DNA of 64,000 nt from Clostridia bacterium (GTDB taxonomy: Bacteria; Bacillota; Clostridia; Lachnospirales; Lachnospiraceae): NCBI GenBank assembly GCA_910576325.1, contig CAJTIM010000011.1, forward strand, positions 1 through 64,000, read 5' to 3'. The position numbers were made by a program, and so were the translations under genes. The notes under the pieces were generated by a model. It did no database searches. It saw only the letters and a program-made list of their open reading frames with translations, and was not told the origin of the DNA. Below, piece after piece: positions 61,096 through 64,000 of this stretch. The stretch's first letter is position 1. Every line of letters begins with the position of its first letter.

Positions 61096-61839
61096 ATGCA
61101 AAAGAGCTTGAACGGAAACCAGTTAAAAGTGATAGCGTTATTTGCCATGACGATAGATCACGCAGCGTCTGTTATCTGGCCGAATTATCCTACGGATTGG
61201 TGGATTCTGCTGATTCATATCATCGGAAGAATGGCGGCTCCTATTTTCTGGTTTTTTGTGGCGGAGGGGTGGCATTACACACACAATCGGAAGAAATATG
61301 CCTTCCGTTTGCTATTGTTTGCCATAGCGGGTCATTTTGCTTACAATTTTGCATTTGGGATTCCCTTTATTCCGTTTCAAACCTCTGTGTTTAACCAGAC
61401 AAGCGTTCTATGGGCCTTGTTTTTGGGAACGGCGGCCTTGTATGTCAATGAGCATAAGAGCTTCCGGCAATGGCAGAAAACCTTGCTGGTGATAGGAATT
61501 ACCCTGCTTGCATTTCCGGCGGACTGGAGCAGTATTGCGGTGCTGGCGATTCTTCAGATTTCGGAGAACAGAGGGAATTTTAAAAAGCAGATGATGGGGA
61601 TGATGGCCTGTGTCTCTCTCTATGCGTTGGTATACGTGATTTTCATTCATCCTCTTTATGGGCTTATTCAGCTGTTTACGGCGCTTACCATTCCTCTTTT
61701 ACGGCGCTACAATGGAGAGCGGGTGACTTGGAAGGGAATGAAATGGTTTTTCTATCTCTATTATCCGCTGCATCTGATTCTGTGCGGCGTTGTCAGGATT
61801 GCGCTGTATGGGAATGTGGGGGTGATGATCGGAGGGTGA
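61096..61839 (+). CDS. TraX family membrane protein
   Basis: Protein of 247 residues with about eight membrane helices. The start LNGNQLKVIALFAMTIDHAA and the IGRMAAPIFWFFVAEGWHYTHNRKKYAFRLLLFAIAGHFAYN segment are typical of TraX acyltransferase-like proteins. The substrate is not known. Ribosome site AAAGGA. Confidence 0.88.
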   Translation: MQKSLNGNQLKVIALFAMTIDHAASVIWPNYPTDWWILLIHIIGRMAAPIFWFFVAEGWHYTHNRKKYAFRLLLFAIAGHFAYNFAFGIPFIPFQTSVFNQTSVLWALFLGTAALYVNEHKSFRQWQKTLLVIGITLLAFPADWSSIAVLAILQISENRGNFKKQMMGMMACVSLYALVYVIFIHPLYGLIQLFTALTIPLLRRYNGERVTWKGMKWFFYLYYPLHLILCGVVRIALYGNVGVMIGG

Positions 61840-61896
61840 GAGCGATTGTAAAACAAAGAAATTGCATTTTTCAGGGTTTTATGATATTCTATCCCC

Positions 61897-62712
61897 ATGT
61901 CTGAATTTAAACAATTTCACTACCATCTGAATACGGAAAAGCTTTCAAGAGGCAGTAAGGGTCTGACCTTTGTTCTTATGGCTGATATGCACAACCATGT
62001 GTACGGCCCGGGGAATGAGCTGCTTCTTAAAGCTGTGGAAGAGCAGAAGCCGGACGCCGTTCTGGTTGCAGGCGATATGCTGATTGCCCACAGTGAGGGA
62101 TCCTTTACTCCGGCCCTGGACCTTTTTCGCAGGCTGCAGGAGCGAAGGCTTCCCGTTTTTTATGGGAACGGTAATCATGAATACCGTATGAGGCTTCGTC
62201 CGAAGATTTACGGAACCATGTACCAGGAGTATGCAAAAGGGCTTCGGGATTGCGGTGTGGTTCTGTTGGAAAATCAGAGTACTCTTTTTGAAAAAAATGG
62301 ACTTAAGATGCGGATCTACGGTTTTGAGCTTGACTGGCGGTATTACGAGAGACGGAACCATATCCCTTTTCAGGCGGAAGAACTGACAAAAGCTTTTGGT
62401 GTGCCGGACAGGGATTGCTACAATATTCTTCTGGCCCACAATCCTGTGTACTTTGACAGCTATGCAGCATGGGGGGCGGATCTGACCGTATCCGGGCATC
62501 TTCATGGAGGAATTATTCGGATTCCGGGGATTGGAGGAGTGATTTCTCCTCAGGCAAAGCTGTTTCCGAAGTATGATGCAGGTCATTTTAAGAAGGACGG
62601 CAAAAATCTGGTGGTGAGCCGGGGGCTTGGCACGCACACGGTCAATATTCGCATTTTTAATCCGGCGGAGCTGTCTGTGATTCATCTGCATCCGAAGGAC
62701 GGCAAGGAATAA
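61897..62712 (+). CDS. Metallophosphoesterase (YkuE-like)
   Basis: Protein of 271 residues. Calcineurin-type motifs in order: MADMHN (about 29-34), AGDM (about 58-61), GNHEY, LLAHNP and SGHLHGG. It hydrolyses phosphodiesters or phosphomonoesters with a dimetal site. It resembles YkuE but has no signal peptide. Not related to the fusion protein at 59027 beyond the shared fold. Confidence 0.88.
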   Translation: MSEFKQFHYHLNTEKLSRGSKGLTFVLMADMHNHVYGPGNELLLKAVEEQKPDAVLVAGDMLIAHSEGSFTPALDLFRRLQERRLPVFYGNGNHEYRMRLRPKIYGTMYQEYAKGLRDCGVVLLENQSTLFEKNGLKMRIYGFELDWRYYERRNHIPFQAEELTKAFGVPDRDCYNILLAHNPVYFDSYAAWGADLTVSGHLHGGIIRIPGIGGVISPQAKLFPKYDAGHFKKDGKNLVVSRGLGTHTVNIRIFNPAELSVIHLHPKDGKE

Positions 62713-62723
62713 CGGAGTATTTT

Positions 62724-62835
62724 GGAACTGGAATCGTTTTCTTATCCGTGCATAAATGGATTTTCGGGCGCATGGTTTTGTGACTGGAACTAGATTTGTG
62801 ATTGGTGTATGGATAAGGTGTTACGGAATTGGAAT
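62724..62835. repeat. Diverged copy of the 45-kb tandem repeat
   Basis: 62724-62734 repeats the unit end GGAACTGGAAT. 62743-62790 aligns with the unit core (ATCCGTGC, ATGGATTT, CGCA, TTTTG, CTGGAA), and 62816-62835 resembles the unit end again. It stops a few bases before the scpA ribosome site. Confidence 0.7.
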
Positions 62836-62853
62836 AAAGATGGAGATGGGATT

Positions 62854-63600
62854 ATGGGCATTCCCGTAAAATTACCGATATTTGAAGGTCCTCTGGATCT
62901 TCTTCTGCATTTGATAGAGAGTAACAAAATTGATATTTATGATATTCCGATTGTGATGATCACGGATCAGTATATGGAGTATATCCGGGCTATGGAGACG
63001 AAGGATCTCAATACCATGAGTGAATTTCTGGTGATGGCGGCGACGCTTCTGGAGATTAAGGCCAAGCTTCTGCTTCCGGCTGAGGTGGACGAGGAAGGGG
63101 AGGAGATTGACCCCAGGGCCGAGCTGGTGGAGCGTCTTTTGGAGTACAAGATGTATAAGTATATGGCCCTGGAGCTGAAAGACCGTCAGAGTTTGGCGGC
63201 TAAGGTTCTTTATAAGGAGGCAACGATTCCTGACGAGGTGGCTTCTTACATTGAGCCTGTGGATTTGGATGAGCTTGTGGGGGATCTGACCCTTCGGAAG
63301 CTTAACGAGATTTTTAAATCGATTCTGCGCAGGCAGGAGGACAAGATTGATCCGGTGCGCAGCAAGTTTGGGGATATTGAAAAGGAAGAGGTCAGCTTGG
63401 AGGATAAAATGTCCTCTGTGGAGGCTTATATCCAGGAGCATAAGCGTTTTAGCTTTCGGAATCTTTTGGAGCAGGAAGCGAAGAAGAGTAAGATTCATGT
63501 GATTGTGACTTTTTTGGCGGTGCTGGAGCTGATGAAGACTGGGAAGATTACTGTGCGGCAGGATGAGACTTTTGGGGAGATTTTGATTGAGGCGTTTTAG
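62854..63600 (+). CDS. scpA: Segregation and condensation protein A
   Basis: Protein of 248 residues. PVKLPIFEGPLDLLLHLIESNKIDIYDIPI is the ScpA N-terminal kleisin signature that binds the SMC neck; the C-terminal winged helix ends with GEILIEAF. With SMC and ScpB it organises the chromosome. The start at 62854 follows GGAG; an in-frame upstream ATG (62809) would read into the repeat. scpB follows after 38 bases. Confidence 0.94.
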   Translation: MGIPVKLPIFEGPLDLLLHLIESNKIDIYDIPIVMITDQYMEYIRAMETKDLNTMSEFLVMAATLLEIKAKLLLPAEVDEEGEEIDPRAELVERLLEYKMYKYMALELKDRQSLAAKVLYKEATIPDEVASYIEPVDLDELVGDLTLRKLNEIFKSILRRQEDKIDPVRSKFGDIEKEEVSLEDKMSSVEAYIQEHKRFSFRNLLEQEAKKSKIHVIVTFLAVLELMKTGKITVRQDETFGEILIEAF

Positions 63601-63638
63601 ATTGGGATTGTAAATCATGGAATTGTGAGGAATGGATT

Positions 63639-64000
63639 GTGGATGATCAAAGAATGATGGCAGTTATGGAGGCTATTTTGTTTACTATGGGGGACTCTGT
63701 GGAGATTGCTCATTTGGCAGGGGCATTGGAGGTGGAGACAAAAAAGGTATGGGAGCTGCTGCAGGGGATGAAGGAGCGGTATGAGATGGAGGATCGGGGG
63801 ATTCGGCTTTTGGAGCTTCAGGATGCCTGTCAGCTTTGTACGAAAACGGAGTATTATGATTATTTGATTCGTATTGCAAAGCAGCCGAAAAAGTATGCGC
63901 TTACGGAAGTGCTGCTGGAGACGCTTTCTATTGTGGCTTATAAGCAGCCGGTGACAAGGCTGGAGATTGAGAAGATCCGCGGGGTTAAGTGTGATCATGC
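63639..64000 (+). CDS. scpB: Segregation and condensation protein B (5' part)
   Basis: Open to the window end with about 120 residues visible. The GTG start follows GAGG, eight bases away; an in-frame ATG is at 63654. The protein begins MDDQRMMAVMEAILFTMGD, typical of ScpB, and includes TEVLLETLSIVAYKQPVTRLEIEKIRG, the second winged helix. It dimerises and binds ScpA. The rest lies outside the window. Confidence 0.92.
   Translation, partial: MDDQRMMAVMEAILFTMGDSVEIAHLAGALEVETKKVWELLQGMKERYEMEDRGIRLLELQDACQLCTKTEYYDYLIRIAKQPKKYALTEVLLETLSIVAYKQPVTRLEIEKIRGVKCDH

Overview
The window looks like chromosome from an anaerobic gut-type clostridium, most likely family Lachnospiraceae. The reasons are an FDP-rubredoxin-NADH:rubredoxin oxidoreductase fusion, a rubrerythrin fusion, a GlnRS, class II aldolases, the ScpA/ScpB pair, and a DUF5717/DUF5716 operon that I know only from this group. 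Gene density is high. Nearly all genes are on the + strand; the exceptions are an ECF sigma/anti-sigma pair, one tRNA, a small membrane protein, a HisC/CobD-like aminotransferase, a VOC protein and an MBL-fold hydrolase. There is no phage, no CRISPR array and no transposase gene. There is one well-formed MITE-like insertion and two families of short dispersed repeats.

Layout. 0-2 kb: MITE, anti-sigma and sigma genes (-). 2-4.3 kb: an ADP-ribose operon (NADAR, NrtR-type Nudix regulator, bacterial PARG). 4.4-7.6 kb: copper efflux copA-csoR-copZ behind two CsoR-type operators. 7.7-10.2 kb: a multidomain O2/NO reductase. 10.4-13 kb: FGGY kinase and class II aldolase. 13.1 kb: tRNA-Glu. 14-20 kb: parE, parC, glnS. 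20-22 kb: MocR regulator. 22-28 kb: a six-gene operon of UlaA-like and UlaB-like PTS subunits, SorC regulator, signal-less aryl-sulfotransferase, thioredoxin-reductase-like protein and thioredoxin. 28-33 kb: LiaF-like protein, Maf, two HAD phosphatases, PpiC lipoprotein. 34-39 kb: DUF5717, an Hsp70/actin-like DUF5716 and a TPR protein. 39-42 kb: GNAT, lipoprotein, YjbR, MATE. 42-48.6 kb: two sugar-phosphate operons (SDR-HPS-PHI and SDR-PHP-aldolase-MDR). 48.7-51.2 kb: BlaI/BlaR1. 52.6-56.5 kb: PBP1A, then a Panacea-type toxin-antitoxin locus. 56.7-60.3 kb: EF-G-like GTPase and a metallophosphoesterase-rubrerythrin fusion. 60.3-64 kb: lipoprotein, TraX-like protein, phosphoesterase, scpA and the start of scpB.

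How genes work together. The left part handles stress: envelope sensing, ADP-ribose turnover, copper efflux and O2/NO reduction. The 22-28 kb operon combines carbohydrate uptake, sulfate-group transfer and thiol redox. The 42-48 kb operons process phosphorylated sugars but carry no transporter. The best candidate for an undescribed system is 34.4-38.9 kb, where a degenerate Hsp70/actin-fold protein is co-transcribed with a large helical protein and a TPR protein. Other notable points are the sulfotransferase-thioredoxin operon, the metallophosphoesterase-rubrerythrin fusion, a toxin candidate whose tail is read from a dispersed repeat, and repeats placed just upstream of two gene starts.
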